From assembly GCF_038561935.1 (NCBI RefSeq), contig NZ_CP102770.1, positions 1,116,001 through 1,180,000 of the forward strand: 64,000 nucleotides of DNA. Reading direction: 5' to 3'. Shown here one piece after another: positions 1 to 8,492 of the stretch; the stretch's first letter is position 1, and each line of letters opens with the position of its first letter. The notes under the pieces are model-generated. The model was not told where the DNA came from and searched no databases. It worked only from the letters and a program-made list of their open reading frames with translations. The position numbers were made by a program, and so were the translations under genes. Origin of the DNA: Myxococcus stipitatus (GTDB taxonomy: Bacteria; Myxococcota; Myxococcia; Myxococcales; Myxococcaceae).

Positions 1-2
1 CG

Positions 3-896
3 GAGCAGGCCGCGGGGCTGCCGGTGGATGCGCGCTCGGACATCTACGCGGTGGGCAACATCCTCTACGAGATGCTCACCGGGCATCCGCCCTTCCGGGT
101 GGAGGCCTTCGGGCAGCTGGTGGTGCACATCATCACCCAGCCGCCTCCGCCGCTGCCTTCGCACCTGCCCTCGGGTGAGCCGCTGCCGGCCGCGCTCGCG
201 GAGCTGGTGATGCGGTGCCTGGCCAAGGACCCGGAGAGCCGTCCGCAGTCGCTCGCCGAGGTGATGACGGGGCTGCTGCTCGTGCCCGTGCAGGCGCCCG
301 CCGCGCTGGAGGCGTCGGAGCGGCCCACGAAGAAGCTTCCCTCGGTGGCGGGCATCATGGGGCGCCGCCGCCTGGCGATGGCGTCCGCGGGCGGCGTGGC
401 GACGCTGCTCCTGGCGGCGATGGTGTGGGCGGGGGCGCGCTCGTCGACCGCGCCCGTGGCGGAGACCGAGGCGCTCTCCGTCGTGGCGCCGGGGCGGCTG
501 GCGGAGGCCGTGGCGGAGATGGCGCCCACGGCGGAGCAGAAGCCCATGGCGCCGCCCGTCACGCTCACGGTGCGCTCCTTCCCGGAGGGCGCGAAGGTGG
601 TGCGCGCGGACACGGGTGAGGAGCTGGGGCTCACCCCGCTGGTGCGGGAGCTGCCGCGCCGCGAGGTGCCGTTGGACCTGCGCGTGGAGCTGTCGGGTTA
701 CGTGCCGCTGAAGCGTTCGGTGAACCTGAACGCGCACACGGAGCTGGACCTGCCGCTGGTCAAGTCGCTCACGGCGCCCAAGCCGAAGGCGAAGGCCCCC
801 GAGAAGAAGGCGACGCGGAGCGAGGCCCCGTCGCGCAAGGCCTCGTCGCGCAAGGCGGCGGTCCGCTCGGCGAGCGCGGAGCCCGCGGCGCGCTGA
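3..896 (+). CDS. Ser/Thr protein kinase with C-terminal PEGA domain (5' end missing)
   Basis: Only the last 297 residues lie in the window; the reading frame is open at the left edge. It begins in the kinase C-lobe: a partial PEQA, then the SDIYAVG block of subdomain IX and the C-lobe helices ending near LAKDPESRPQSL. A single membrane segment follows (about residues 123-144 of the fragment), then a short extracytoplasmic PEGA-type repeat containing SFPEGAKV (about 188-245) and a Lys/Ala/Ser-rich tail. This is the common myxobacterial layout of cytoplasmic kinase, one transmembrane helix and an external beta domain, so it probably relays an envelope signal to cytoplasmic targets. The catalytic loop and nucleotide-binding lobe are outside the window, so activity cannot be judged. 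Confidence 0.9.
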   Translation, partial: EQAAGLPVDARSDIYAVGNILYEMLTGHPPFRVEAFGQLVVHIITQPPPPLPSHLPSGEPLPAALAELVMRCLAKDPESRPQSLAEVMTGLLLVPVQAPAALEASERPTKKLPSVAGIMGRRRLAMASAGGVATLLLAAMVWAGARSSTAPVAETEALSVVAPGRLAEAVAEMAPTAEQKPMAPPVTLTVRSFPEGAKVVRADTGEELGLTPLVRELPRREVPLDLRVELSGYVPLKRSVNLNAHTELDLPLVKSLTAPKPKAKAPEKKATRSEAPSRKASSRKAAVRSASAEPAAR

Positions 897-920
897 GCGA
901 CGACGCGGTGGCGCGGCGGG

Positions 921-1409
921 TCAGCGCGAGATGGCTTGCGCGAGGACCTGCGCGGCGATGCGGGAGATGCGCTCGTCGAAGCCGTCCGCGTCGTGGAAGG
1001 TGAGGCGCACGTCGCCCACCTCCAGCTTCGCGCCGGGGTGCAGGAGGGCTCCGTCCGCGGCGAGCTCCTGTCCGTTCATGCTCACGGGCCTCGAGTCCGC
1101 CACGCGCGCCACATGCCAGCCGTGGTGGGGGCGCGGCGTGAGGATGAGCTGCTCGCGCGACACGGTGGCGTCGTTGACGACCAGGGCGTTGTGCGAGGCG
1201 CGGCCCAGGCGCATGGGCCCTCGCTCGGCCAGGGCCACGAGCTCGAAGCACATGGCGTCTCCTGCGGGCAGGCAGTCCCGGAGGTCCGAGAGGGGCAGGC
1301 GGGTAGCGCCCACGTTCCCCTCCGTCGTCTCGGGGACGTTCCACGCGCCGGCCTCCCACACCAGCCAGGGGTGTGGGTACTTGGCGCGAAACTTCTCCTT
1401 CAGTGCCAT
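921..1409 (-). CDS. FHA domain protein
   Basis: A 162-residue protein with a forkhead-associated (phosphothreonine-binding) fold at about residues 50-140: RLGRASHNALVVND followed by TVSREQL carries the conserved Gly-Arg and Ser-Arg positions, and SMNGQEL the Asn-Gly turn. No enzymatic domain is visible, so it is probably an adaptor reading Thr phosphorylation. The start at 1409 is preferred because GTGAGG lies 6 bases upstream. An in-frame ATG at 1451 would add 14 hydrophobic residues but has a poorly spaced SD. It runs convergent with the kinase fragment 24 bases away, which makes a functional link to that kinase possible but unproven. Confidence 0.85.
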   Translation of the reverse strand: MALKEKFRAKYPHPWLVWEAGAWNVPETTEGNVGATRLPLSDLRDCLPAGDAMCFELVALAERGPMRLGRASHNALVVNDATVSREQLILTPRPHHGWHVARVADSRPVSMNGQELAADGALLHPGAKLEVGDVRLTFHDADGFDERISRIAAQVLAQAISR

Positions 1410-1598
1410 GTGCTGCCTCACCAGCAGCGAGAGCAGCAGTGCGCGAGCCATGCGAGACTCATAACCTCTTCGGCGGCCGATGGGCGCGAGAAGGTGGGTA
1501 TCGGTGTCCACGAATGGTCGGAAACCGGCCGGGGAGGCCCACTCGCACCCAGCCGGGAGCCTGTAGTACACCCCTGACCACATTTGTTGGGAGGTTCC

Positions 1599-2141
1599 AT
1601 GCGTCGTCTGTTGCTCGCTCCGCTCCTGCTTCTGGTCCCCGCGTGCCAGGGTGAAACCGCGAAGGACGTCACGGCCACGGTGGTGGGAAAGACCGTGGAG
1701 GTGGCGAAGGGCGCGGGGAGTGGGGTCGTGGAGGGGTTCAAGGAGGGCCGCAAGGGCGCGGCGAGCGCGGATGGCTCGCAGACGCTGTCGACGCCGGAGG
1801 AGGTCTACGCCAACACGGAGCTGTCCGTGCTGGAGGCGAAGCCTTCCGAGTCGGGCGGGGTAGAGGTGGTGCTGGCGGTGACGAACAAGACGCAGCACCC
1901 GCTGCACCTGCTGGGCCTGCATGAGAGTGGTGGGGCGCAGCTGTTGGACAAGGAAGGCTTCGCCACGCCGCTGCAGGCGCGCTCGCCGGGACAGTCGGCG
2001 GACTCCATCAAGGTGCCGCCGTCGGTGAAGGTGAAGGCGAGCATCTATTTCGATGGTGAGGCGGCGAAGGCGCAGAAGGTGCGGCTGTGGGGGCGTGAGT
2101 TCCCGGTGTCCACCGTCACCGCCGCGACGCCCAAGCCGTAA
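1599..2141 (+). CDS. Small predicted lipoprotein
   Basis: A 180-residue protein with an N-terminal hydrophobic signal peptide and a lipobox ending VPAC (Cys16), so it is probably an acylated envelope protein. After Cys16 comes an Ala/Gly/Lys-rich stretch (about 20-55), then a globular part with alternating beta-type segments (about 70-170) that includes VEVVLAVTNKTQHPL, resembling immunoglobulin-like domains of exported proteins. The start is set by a strong SD (GGGAGG at 1589-1594). The gene is followed 35 bases later by another lipoprotein gene in the same direction. No enzymatic motif was found and the function is unknown. Confidence 0.8.
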   Translation: MRRLLLAPLLLLVPACQGETAKDVTATVVGKTVEVAKGAGSGVVEGFKEGRKGAASADGSQTLSTPEEVYANTELSVLEAKPSESGGVEVVLAVTNKTQHPLHLLGLHESGGAQLLDKEGFATPLQARSPGQSADSIKVPPSVKVKASIYFDGEAAKAQKVRLWGREFPVSTVTAATPKP

Positions 2142-2156
2142 GGCAAGGCGGGTTCA

Positions 2157-2171
2157 CTCCAGCCCCTGGAG
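2157..2171 (+). promoter_or_regulatory. Hairpin that can hide the SD of the next gene
   Basis: CTCCAG (2157-2162), loop CCC, CTGGAG (2166-2171) form a perfect 6-bp stem. The GGAG of the right arm (2168-2171) is the SD for the ATG at 2177. In a read-through transcript from the upstream lipoprotein gene (stop at 2139-2141) the hairpin would reduce translation of the downstream gene unless it is opened. Confidence 0.45.
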
Positions 2172-2176
2172 CCGTG

Positions 2177-3595
2177 ATGCGCCGTCTGTCCGCCGTCGTG
2201 CTGTGGGCCAGTCTGCTGTCCGGCTGTGAGGGAAATGAGGGGCCGCGGTACATGCGGCCCCCTCCGTTCACCCAGACGTTTCCGGATGCGGGCGTGGTTC
2301 CGGATGCGGGGCCGGTGAGCTGGGCGTGTCAGCGCGGGGCCGTGGTCCACGGCGCGCCCATCTCGTTGCTGGCGGACCTGCAGCTCGCGATGAGCCGCGC
2401 CACGTCGTCCGAGGCGCGCACGCAGGCCATCGACCGCTTCGTGGCGGAGGTGGAGGCGAAGGGCGGCACGCCGCTCGTGAGTGACGCGAGCGCGGGCCAG
2501 CAGCGGGTGGCGTTCTTCGTCCGAGGTGCCGCTGGCCGCGACACGTTCGTGGCGGGCGAGTTCAATGCGTGGTCCTCGAGCGCGACGCCGCTGACGCAGG
2601 TCCGGGACACGGACCTGTTCCTCGCGGAGGTGGTGATTCCGCGCACGGGGCCGCAGCCGTACAAGCTGGTGAAGGGAGACTCGTACGTCGAGGACCCCGG
2701 GGCGCGGCATGTGACGTGGGACCGGCTCAACCGCAACGGCGTGGGGCAGTTCAACTCGCTGGTGTACCCGGGGGCGCAGGACGCGACGAAGGGGCGGCTC
2801 ACGGCCTGGTACGACGTGCGTGCGACGGGGTTGGGGGATGCGCGGGATGTGTTTGTCTACACGCCGGCGCGTTACGACGGTCCCGAGTGTCCGGTGCTGC
2901 CGGTGATGTATGTGCATGATGGCAACGAGAGCCTCACGCGAGAGTCCTTCGTGGACGCGGCGGATGCGCACTACGCGGCCCGGCCCGAGGACGCGGCGGT
3001 GTTGGTGTTCGTGGCGTTGCCGAGTCAGGACGTGCGACTGGCGCAGTACACGTTTCCTCCGGCGCGAGCACCGGGGTGGCCCACGCCGCGAGGGGATGAG
3101 TACCTGGCGTTCGTGAAGGACGACTTGATGCCGAAGGTGGAGGCGGGCTTCCGGGTGAAGACGGGGGCGGCGGACACGGGCATCAGTGGTGCGTCACTGG
3201 GTGGGCTCATCTCCGTGTACGCGGGGTTCCGGTATCCGGAGGAGTTCGGCTTCGTGGGGACGCAGTCCGGGACGATGTTCTGGCCGCACGATGGCGAAGT
3301 GGACCGGGACGACGGCAACGCGATGGTGGTGCGCGCGGGGCAGGAGCCGGTGGTGCCGGTGCGTTTCTACGTGGACCATGGCTCGCCCGAGTCCGGCTGT
3401 ACGCGAGATGGGGAGGAGGGGGCTGACGACTGTCAGTCCAATCTCCAGTTCGTGGCCGCGCTGCGCGCGCGGGGTTACTCGGTGGCCCATGTGAATGAAG
3501 TGCGTGGGGGACACGACTGGGGCTTCTGGAAGAAGCGACTGCCGAAGATGCTCTGCGCGTTCCGGAACACGGACCCGCGAGTGTGTGGGCTCTGA
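2177..3595 (+). CDS. Lipoprotein esterase of the enterochelin-esterase/esterase D type
   Basis: A 472-residue protein with a signal peptide and a lipobox ending LSGC (Cys17). The middle (about 110-200) resembles an early-set/carbohydrate-binding 48-like domain (RVAFFVRGAAGRDTFVAGEFN), the usual N-terminal partner of Fes/IroE-like esterases. The C-terminal alpha/beta hydrolase has VMYVHDGNES at the oxyanion strand, the nucleophile elbow SGASLGG and the catalytic His in GGHDWGFW. Reaction class: ester hydrolysis; substrate unknown, with siderophore or carbohydrate esters plausible from the family. ATG 2177 is chosen over GTG 2174 because GGAG ends 5 bases before the ATG. A second, non-lipidated member of the same superfamily is encoded at 19723-20787. 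Confidence 0.82.
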   Translation: MRRLSAVVLWASLLSGCEGNEGPRYMRPPPFTQTFPDAGVVPDAGPVSWACQRGAVVHGAPISLLADLQLAMSRATSSEARTQAIDRFVAEVEAKGGTPLVSDASAGQQRVAFFVRGAAGRDTFVAGEFNAWSSSATPLTQVRDTDLFLAEVVIPRTGPQPYKLVKGDSYVEDPGARHVTWDRLNRNGVGQFNSLVYPGAQDATKGRLTAWYDVRATGLGDARDVFVYTPARYDGPECPVLPVMYVHDGNESLTRESFVDAADAHYAARPEDAAVLVFVALPSQDVRLAQYTFPPARAPGWPTPRGDEYLAFVKDDLMPKVEAGFRVKTGAADTGISGASLGGLISVYAGFRYPEEFGFVGTQSGTMFWPHDGEVDRDDGNAMVVRAGQEPVVPVRFYVDHGSPESGCTRDGEEGADDCQSNLQFVAALRARGYSVAHVNEVRGGHDWGFWKKRLPKMLCAFRNTDPRVCGL

Positions 3596-3600
3596 GGCAT

Positions 3601-3616
3601 CCGCTGGTTGCAGCGG
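3601..3616 (+). terminator. Possible hairpin terminator
   Basis: CCGCT (3601-3605) and AGCGG (3612-3616) pair across a 6-base loop just after the esterase stop. There is no T-tract, so termination is uncertain. Confidence 0.25.
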
Positions 3617-3742
3617 GTGCTGAGTGAGGTAGGTCGACTTCGCCCCTTTGTCCGGTGCGGGCAAGATGGGCCGAATGTCGGAGTGCCCCTGTAAGGCTGG
3701 AAGGTGCTCGCGGTGCGCGGGCACATGCCGGGGGGACATTCC

Positions 3743-5074
3743 ATGTTGCTTCGCTGGGGGGCGCTGCTGCTCTTCGCGGTCATGACAGGGTGCGCGACGA
3801 GTCGAGTCGTGCGACTGGAGTCCGGGCAAGACTCCTTCGTCATCACGCCTCGGGAGGAGCCGGGCGCGGAGGTGGATGCAGCGGAGCTCGATGACGACGA
3901 GTTCACCGAGGCCATCGCGGAGCTGGGCCGAGACGTGCGGCCGGTTCGCAATCCCATGCAGCGGGCGCGAGAGCTCTTCGGGGTGCCTTCTCGCAGCGGC
4001 GTGTTCGGCTTTGAGGGCCATCCGGGTCGGCTCATCCCGCAGCGCACGGACGAGGAGGGACTTCATCTCCTGGAGTCCTACGCGGACGACGGGCTGACGA
4101 AGGCCTATGGCCAGTGGTGTGAGCGGAAGGACCAGCCCGGGGACTGCTTGCGCCTGCTGGTGGAGGGACCGCTGCTCGCCAGTGATGGCAAGTACACGTG
4201 GGCCTTCGCCATCGCGATGGACTCCGTGTGGGACGAGACGGCCGAGGCGCTGGAGGACCTGGCGGACCCGGGCGCGGTCATGGCGACCATCACCTCGGCC
4301 GCGACGATGTACCTCCTCTTGTGGGTGTTGCCCGAGCCCTTCTCGAAGGGAGTGGCGGCGACGCTGACGGCCCTGGCCATCGCCTACCTGGGCGTAGACA
4401 CGGTGTGGCGGCTGTTGGACGGGTGGCTGACATTGGTGCGCGAGGTGGAGCGGGCCACGACGTATGCACAGCTCAGCGCTGCGGGTGAGGCGTATGGCGA
4501 AGTGCTCGGGGAGAACGCGGCACGCGTCTTCGTGATGCTGGCCACGGCGGCCATCGGCAACACGGTGGGGCTGGCCGCGAAGGCCTCGAGGCTACCGGGC
4601 TCCGCGCAGGCGGCGCTGGCCGTGGAGTCGCAGGCGGGCTTCCAGTTCGCGGCGGTGGGCAGCGTGCGCTCCGTCGCGGTGGTGGCGGATGGCTTCACCC
4701 TCGCGCTCGCGCCCAACGCCCTGGCGATGGTGAGTCAGGGGATGAAGGGCGGGCATCGCCACCACATCGCCACGAACAAGAACGACATCTCTTCGGCGCG
4801 GGGAGGACCTTGGACGCCCAGGTTCCGGCAGCTCTTCGCGAGGGCAGGGATGACGCTCAAGGACCCCGAGAACATCGTCGAGGTCGTGGGTCACAAGGGT
4901 CCGCATCCTCAGCAGTACCACCGGCGCGTTCTTGACCGATTGGAGGAAGCGCTGGGGGCATGTCGGAAGGTGGTAGATTGCCGCGAAGCCCTTGCGAGAG
5001 AGCTACGCAGCCTCGCGAAGGAAGCCCAGACCCCAGGCTCGAAGCTCCACGAGCTGCTGACTCAGGGCAAGTGA
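3743..5074 (+). CDS. sitA: SitA-type lipoprotein polymorphic toxin with C-terminal AHH/HNH-like nuclease
   Basis: A 443-residue protein with signal peptide and lipobox MTGC (Cys17). The body, about residues 20-330, has the pattern I recognise from the SitA5 family of Myxococcus polymorphic toxins: CATSRVVRL, AELGRDVRP, WCERKDQPGDCLRLL, then hydrophobic PEPFSKGVAATLTALAIAYLG and AARVFVMLATAAIGNT. The C-terminal module (about 335-440) has GHRHHIATNKN (His338, His340, His341), an FRQLFARAGM helix and GPHPQQYHRRV, the conserved layout of AHH/HNH-superfamily nucleases. Known SitA proteins are lipid-anchored and move between cells by TraA/TraB outer-membrane exchange, killing non-immune siblings. 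The start at 3743 has GGGGGA 6 bases upstream; ATG 3725 is an alternative. The likely immunity gene begins 19 bases downstream. Nuclease activity is inferred. Confidence 0.82.
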   Translation: MLLRWGALLLFAVMTGCATSRVVRLESGQDSFVITPREEPGAEVDAAELDDDEFTEAIAELGRDVRPVRNPMQRARELFGVPSRSGVFGFEGHPGRLIPQRTDEEGLHLLESYADDGLTKAYGQWCERKDQPGDCLRLLVEGPLLASDGKYTWAFAIAMDSVWDETAEALEDLADPGAVMATITSAATMYLLLWVLPEPFSKGVAATLTALAIAYLGVDTVWRLLDGWLTLVREVERATTYAQLSAAGEAYGEVLGENAARVFVMLATAAIGNTVGLAAKASRLPGSAQAALAVESQAGFQFAAVGSVRSVAVVADGFTLALAPNALAMVSQGMKGGHRHHIATNKNDISSARGGPWTPRFRQLFARAGMTLKDPENIVEVVGHKGPHPQQYHRRVLDRLEEALGACRKVVDCREALARELRSLAKEAQTPGSKLHELLTQGK

Positions 5075-5093
5075 GGCCGCAGGGAAGTCCACC

Positions 5094-5663
5094 ATGTCGA
5101 CTCGATACTTCAGGCTTGAGGAAGAGGTGCTGGCTGGGAACTGGTATCTGGGGACTCCCCTGGATGCGCATGGCGAGGAATTGGAGGACATGAGGGAGTT
5201 CTCGTCGGGCGAACCCGTGCATGCGCGGAGCGGCATGATGATTCCCATCAGTGAGTCCGGGCGTCGGCGTGATTTCAACATGGCGGGCGCCGGTAGGACC
5301 CCTGTCGTCCACATCAAGGTCGCCACCCTCTTCGCGGAGCTGGCGCCTGATGATGTGCAACTCATCCCGGTCGACATCAAAGGCTGCCCGGATGAGTACC
5401 AGATTCTCGTGGCCACCCGGCGCATCCGCTGCATCGATGACCAGGCCTCGGAAGAGATACTGCGCTGGAAGCCCGAGGACGAACGGCCGGACAAGTTCGG
5501 CATGTACCGCGGCGTCTACGGCATGCGCATCGACAAGTCGAAAGTGGGCGACGCCAAGGTGTTCCGCACCTGGGGTTGGACCGTCGCCCTCATCGTCTCC
5601 GAGGACATCAAGAACGCCATGGAGCGCGCCCGGGTGACGGGCGCGGAGTTCGAAGAGGTCTGA
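5094..5663 (+). CDS. Predicted immunity protein (Imm11/DUF1629-like)
   Basis: A 189-residue cytoplasmic protein with no signal peptide or membrane segment. The sequence has the character of the Imm11/DUF1629 immunity group: N-terminal MSTRYFRLEEEV, a central FAELAPDDVQLIPVDI segment, a QILVATRRIRCIDDQAS block and a C-terminal ALIVSEDIKNAMERARVTG helix resembling the end of many DUF1629 proteins. It starts 19 bases after the SitA-like toxin gene with an AGGGA SD, the usual toxin-immunity order. The inferred role is to bind and neutralise the AHH nuclease domain made by itself or delivered by a sibling. The family call rests on overall pattern and position. Confidence 0.72.
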   Translation: MSTRYFRLEEEVLAGNWYLGTPLDAHGEELEDMREFSSGEPVHARSGMMIPISESGRRRDFNMAGAGRTPVVHIKVATLFAELAPDDVQLIPVDIKGCPDEYQILVATRRIRCIDDQASEEILRWKPEDERPDKFGMYRGVYGMRIDKSKVGDAKVFRTWGWTVALIVSEDIKNAMERARVTGAEFEEV

Positions 5664-5669
5664 CCCCCC

Positions 5670-6521
5670 TCACAGCTTCGCGACGATGGCGCGGGCGAGC
5701 CGGCGCGGTGCTTCCGCGTCCAGTGACAGGAACAGCGACGGCTCGGTGACCTCCACCTCCTGCAACCGCGTGACGCCCGTGTTGTCCGTGGCCACGTCCA
5801 CGCGCGCGTACAGCAGCGGCCGGTCGATGGCCTCCAGCACGCGCTCGGTGAGCTTCATCTCCTCGCTGTTGTCCGGAGTGAAGACCGTGGGCTTCGCGAA
5901 GCCCCGGGGCGCGGACTGGAGCGTCGGAGGCCGGCGCACCGCGTGGCTGAACGCCCCGTCGATGAAGATGTAGCTGCGCTCACCCTCCGTCTCGAACGCC
6001 TTGAGATACGGCTGCACCATCAGCTCGCAGCTCGCCGTCAGGTCCGTCACGAGCGACGTCGCCGAGGCCGCCTCCGCTCGCGGGATGATGTACGTCTTCA
6101 GCGCGCCCGCCGACACCGCCGGCTTGAGCACCAGCGCCTCCCAGCCGAACGACTGCATCAGCGCTTCCAGGTCCAGCCCGCCGCCCTTCTCCACCCAGAC
6201 CGTCGGCGTCACGGGTACCCCCTTCGCCTCCAGCTCACGCAGGTACAACTTGTGCGTGTTCCAGCGCAGCACCTCCGCGGAGTTGAAGAGCTTCGTGATC
6301 CGGCCCACCTTCTCCGCCCATGCGACGAACGTGTCCCGCCGCAGATGGCTGTCCCAGACCGTGCGCACCACCGCGGCCTTCACCTCGCGGAAGTCCACCG
6401 CCGGGTCGTCCCAGATGACAGGCCGCGCGTCGACCCCCAGCTCCGCGAGCGCAGGCAACAGCGGCGCGTCGTACGCGTCGAGCTGAGGCAGACCGGAGTA
6501 GGTGAGAATCGCGACGTCCAT
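5670..6521 (-). CDS. ATP-grasp domain protein
   Basis: A 283-residue protein with an N-terminal pre-ATP-grasp region (MDVAILTYSGLPQLDAYD) and ATP-grasp features: WEALVLKPAVSAGALKTY (nucleotide-binding lysine and glycine-rich loop, about 147-165), ELMVQPYLKAFETEGERSYIFIDG (about 187-210) and the metal-binding ARVDVATD and EVEVTEPSLFL segments near the end. Such enzymes use ATP to form an acyl-phosphate that is attacked by an amine or thiol, as in glutathione synthetase or RimK. The last segment resembles glutathione synthetase-like members seen in many proteobacteria. The substrate is unknown. It converges with the immunity gene (6-base gap) and has no obvious operon partner. Confidence 0.8.
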   Translation of the reverse strand: MDVAILTYSGLPQLDAYDAPLLPALAELGVDARPVIWDDPAVDFREVKAAVVRTVWDSHLRRDTFVAWAEKVGRITKLFNSAEVLRWNTHKLYLRELEAKGVPVTPTVWVEKGGGLDLEALMQSFGWEALVLKPAVSAGALKTYIIPRAEAASATSLVTDLTASCELMVQPYLKAFETEGERSYIFIDGAFSHAVRRPPTLQSAPRGFAKPTVFTPDNSEEMKLTERVLEAIDRPLLYARVDVATDNTGVTRLQEVEVTEPSLFLSLDAEAPRRLARAIVAKL

Positions 6522-6667
6522 GGTGTGGCTCCTGATGAGGCGTGCGAGCCCTAGTTATCGCGAAGCCTCCACCCGCGCAGGAGTTTCGAGCCCCCTCTCC
6601 TCGAGTGGCCGCAAGCCAGCCCGGTTGTCCGAGCGGCCGACGCTCCCTCACACCAACAGTGCTGGCG

Positions 6668-8278
6668 TCAGGCCGAGCGCCGCGCGGATGCCTCGGGAGC
6701 GGACGGCTGCTCCCGCGACTCCTGCGCCTGCCCCTGCTGGGCCCGCTCCTGTGCCTCGCGCAGGACCCCCGCGAGCAACGCCTGCCCCCGAGGATAGGGC
6801 GTCGCCTCGCCCTCCAGCGCGAGGAGCTGCTGCCGCAACACCGCGCCACTCGGGGTGCGCCGCTCCGGCTCCTTCGCCAGCAGCTTCATCACCACCGCGT
6901 CCAGCGCCGCGGGGACCTCGGGGTTGTAGCGCGAGGGCGGCTCCAGCTCCTTGTCCAACGTCGCCCGCAGGATGTCCTCCTGCGTGGAGCCCTGGAGCGC
7001 GCGGCGCCCCGTGAGCGCCTCGTGCAGCGTGAGCCCCAACGCGAAGAGGTCCGCGCGCCCATCGAAAGGCCGGCCCGCCGCCTGCTCCGGCGCCATGTAG
7101 CCCAGCTTCCCCCGCACGTTCCCCACCGCGGTGAGCTGCGAGCGCGCCGCATCCCGCGCGATGCCGAAGTCCGACAGCTTCACGTCCCCGAAGCGCGACA
7201 CCAGGATGTTGGGCGGATTCAAGTCGCGGTGCACCAGCCGCAGCGGCTGCCCATCGGCGCCCGTGCGCCGATGCAGGTAGTCCAGCGCCGACGCCAGCTC
7301 CGCCCCCAGGAACGCCACCGCCGCCACCGGCAGCGGCCTGCGCCCCACGCCGCGCAGCAGCGCGCTCAGCGGCATCCCCTCCACGAACTCCATCGCCAGG
7401 AAGTACGTCCCACCATGCCGCCCCAGGTCGAACACCTGGACGATGTTGGGGTGGTTGAGCGACGAGCACAGCTCCGCCTCCCGGCGGAACATCGTCACGA
7501 ACTCGTCGTCGTCCGCGACGGACGGGAGGATGCGTTTGAGCGCCACCTGCTTCTGGAAGCCACCCTCCGGGCAGTACGTGGCCCGGTACACCTCCGCCAT
7601 GCCGCCCGCGCCCACGCGCTCGTGCAGCACGTACTTCCCCATCACCTCCTGCTCGCGCAGCGCGGACAGCGCGCCCTTCGTGAGCTTCATGAAGTGCCGC
7701 GCCATCGTGGCCGTGAAGATTCCCGCCGCCACGAAGAAGAACGAGCGGATGGCGATGAAGCGCGGCGTCAGCGTGAGGAGCGCCGACTCCGGCAACAGCG
7801 GCAGCACGGCGAAGAAGTAGATGGCCAGGTACTCCGTCGCGACCAGGATGCCCGCCGCCAGCGCCAGCCGGGGGTTGCTCCGGAGCGCCGCCAGCGTAAT
7901 CAGCGTGGGCCAGATGACCAGCGTGGGCGCCGTCAGCGCGTAGATGGGCCCCTGGAAGCGCAGGTCCACCGCGAGCACCACCGCGGGGATGCTGACCTCG
8001 ATGGCCACGTTGAACCAGGGGATGACCGGGTGGAACACCCCCGCGCTCAGCACCCGCCACAGCGCGAAGTAGTAGATCGCCAGCGCCGCGGCCAACCCCA
8101 TGAGCGCCTGCGTCAAACCCCACCCGAGCGATGAGCCCAGCGACGCCGCCACCAGGACCGACGCCCCGCAAAGCCCCGCCATGAAGCGCGCCACGGACCG
8201 CTCCTGGGCCTGGGCGTCGCGTCGGAGGTGTCCATCCAGGAAGCGGGAAACGGGGCTCGTCAGGGTGTGGGCCGTCAT
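6668..8278 (-). CDS. Ser/Thr protein kinase with multi-span N-terminal membrane domain
   Basis: A 536-residue protein. Residues about 30-200 contain roughly six hydrophobic segments (for example AIYYFALWRVL and VATEYLAIYFFAVLPLL), forming an integral-membrane sensor rather than the single helix typical of myxobacterial kinases. The kinase domain (about 215-480) has the P-loop ERVGAGGMAEVY, catalytic HRDLNPPNIL, DFGIA and GYMAPEQ. In the catalytic loop the usual HRDxKPxN Lys is Asn, a substitution that needs biochemical assessment. The tail after 490 is Gln/Glu/Ala-rich. The start at 8278 is the first ATG giving a plausible N-terminus; the SD is weak. It is transcribed away from the large lipoprotein gene at 8493, with a 214-bp divergent spacer. 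Confidence 0.87.
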   Translation of the reverse strand: MTAHTLTSPVSRFLDGHLRRDAQAQERSVARFMAGLCGASVLVAASLGSSLGWGLTQALMGLAAALAIYYFALWRVLSAGVFHPVIPWFNVAIEVSIPAVVLAVDLRFQGPIYALTAPTLVIWPTLITLAALRSNPRLALAAGILVATEYLAIYFFAVLPLLPESALLTLTPRFIAIRSFFFVAAGIFTATMARHFMKLTKGALSALREQEVMGKYVLHERVGAGGMAEVYRATYCPEGGFQKQVALKRILPSVADDDEFVTMFRREAELCSSLNHPNIVQVFDLGRHGGTYFLAMEFVEGMPLSALLRGVGRRPLPVAAVAFLGAELASALDYLHRRTGADGQPLRLVHRDLNPPNILVSRFGDVKLSDFGIARDAARSQLTAVGNVRGKLGYMAPEQAAGRPFDGRADLFALGLTLHEALTGRRALQGSTQEDILRATLDKELEPPSRYNPEVPAALDAVVMKLLAKEPERRTPSGAVLRQQLLALEGEATPYPRGQALLAGVLREAQERAQQGQAQESREQPSAPEASARRSA

Positions 8279-8492
8279 CGCGGGTCGCACTCTACAGAAA
8301 GGTGGGAGCCAGACGCTTGGCGCACCCCGCCGAGCCCACGGGTGTGCCCATGGGGCCTTCGCGACTGCCCCGGGATTCGTCGCGAGGACCCCTGGGGTCG
8401 CCTGTCGCTGAAATGTTTCACGGGATACTCTCCGCGCGTGTCGTAGGACGTGCCGCTTCACCCCTGGCCGGAGTCTCCGGGAGACCCACGAG

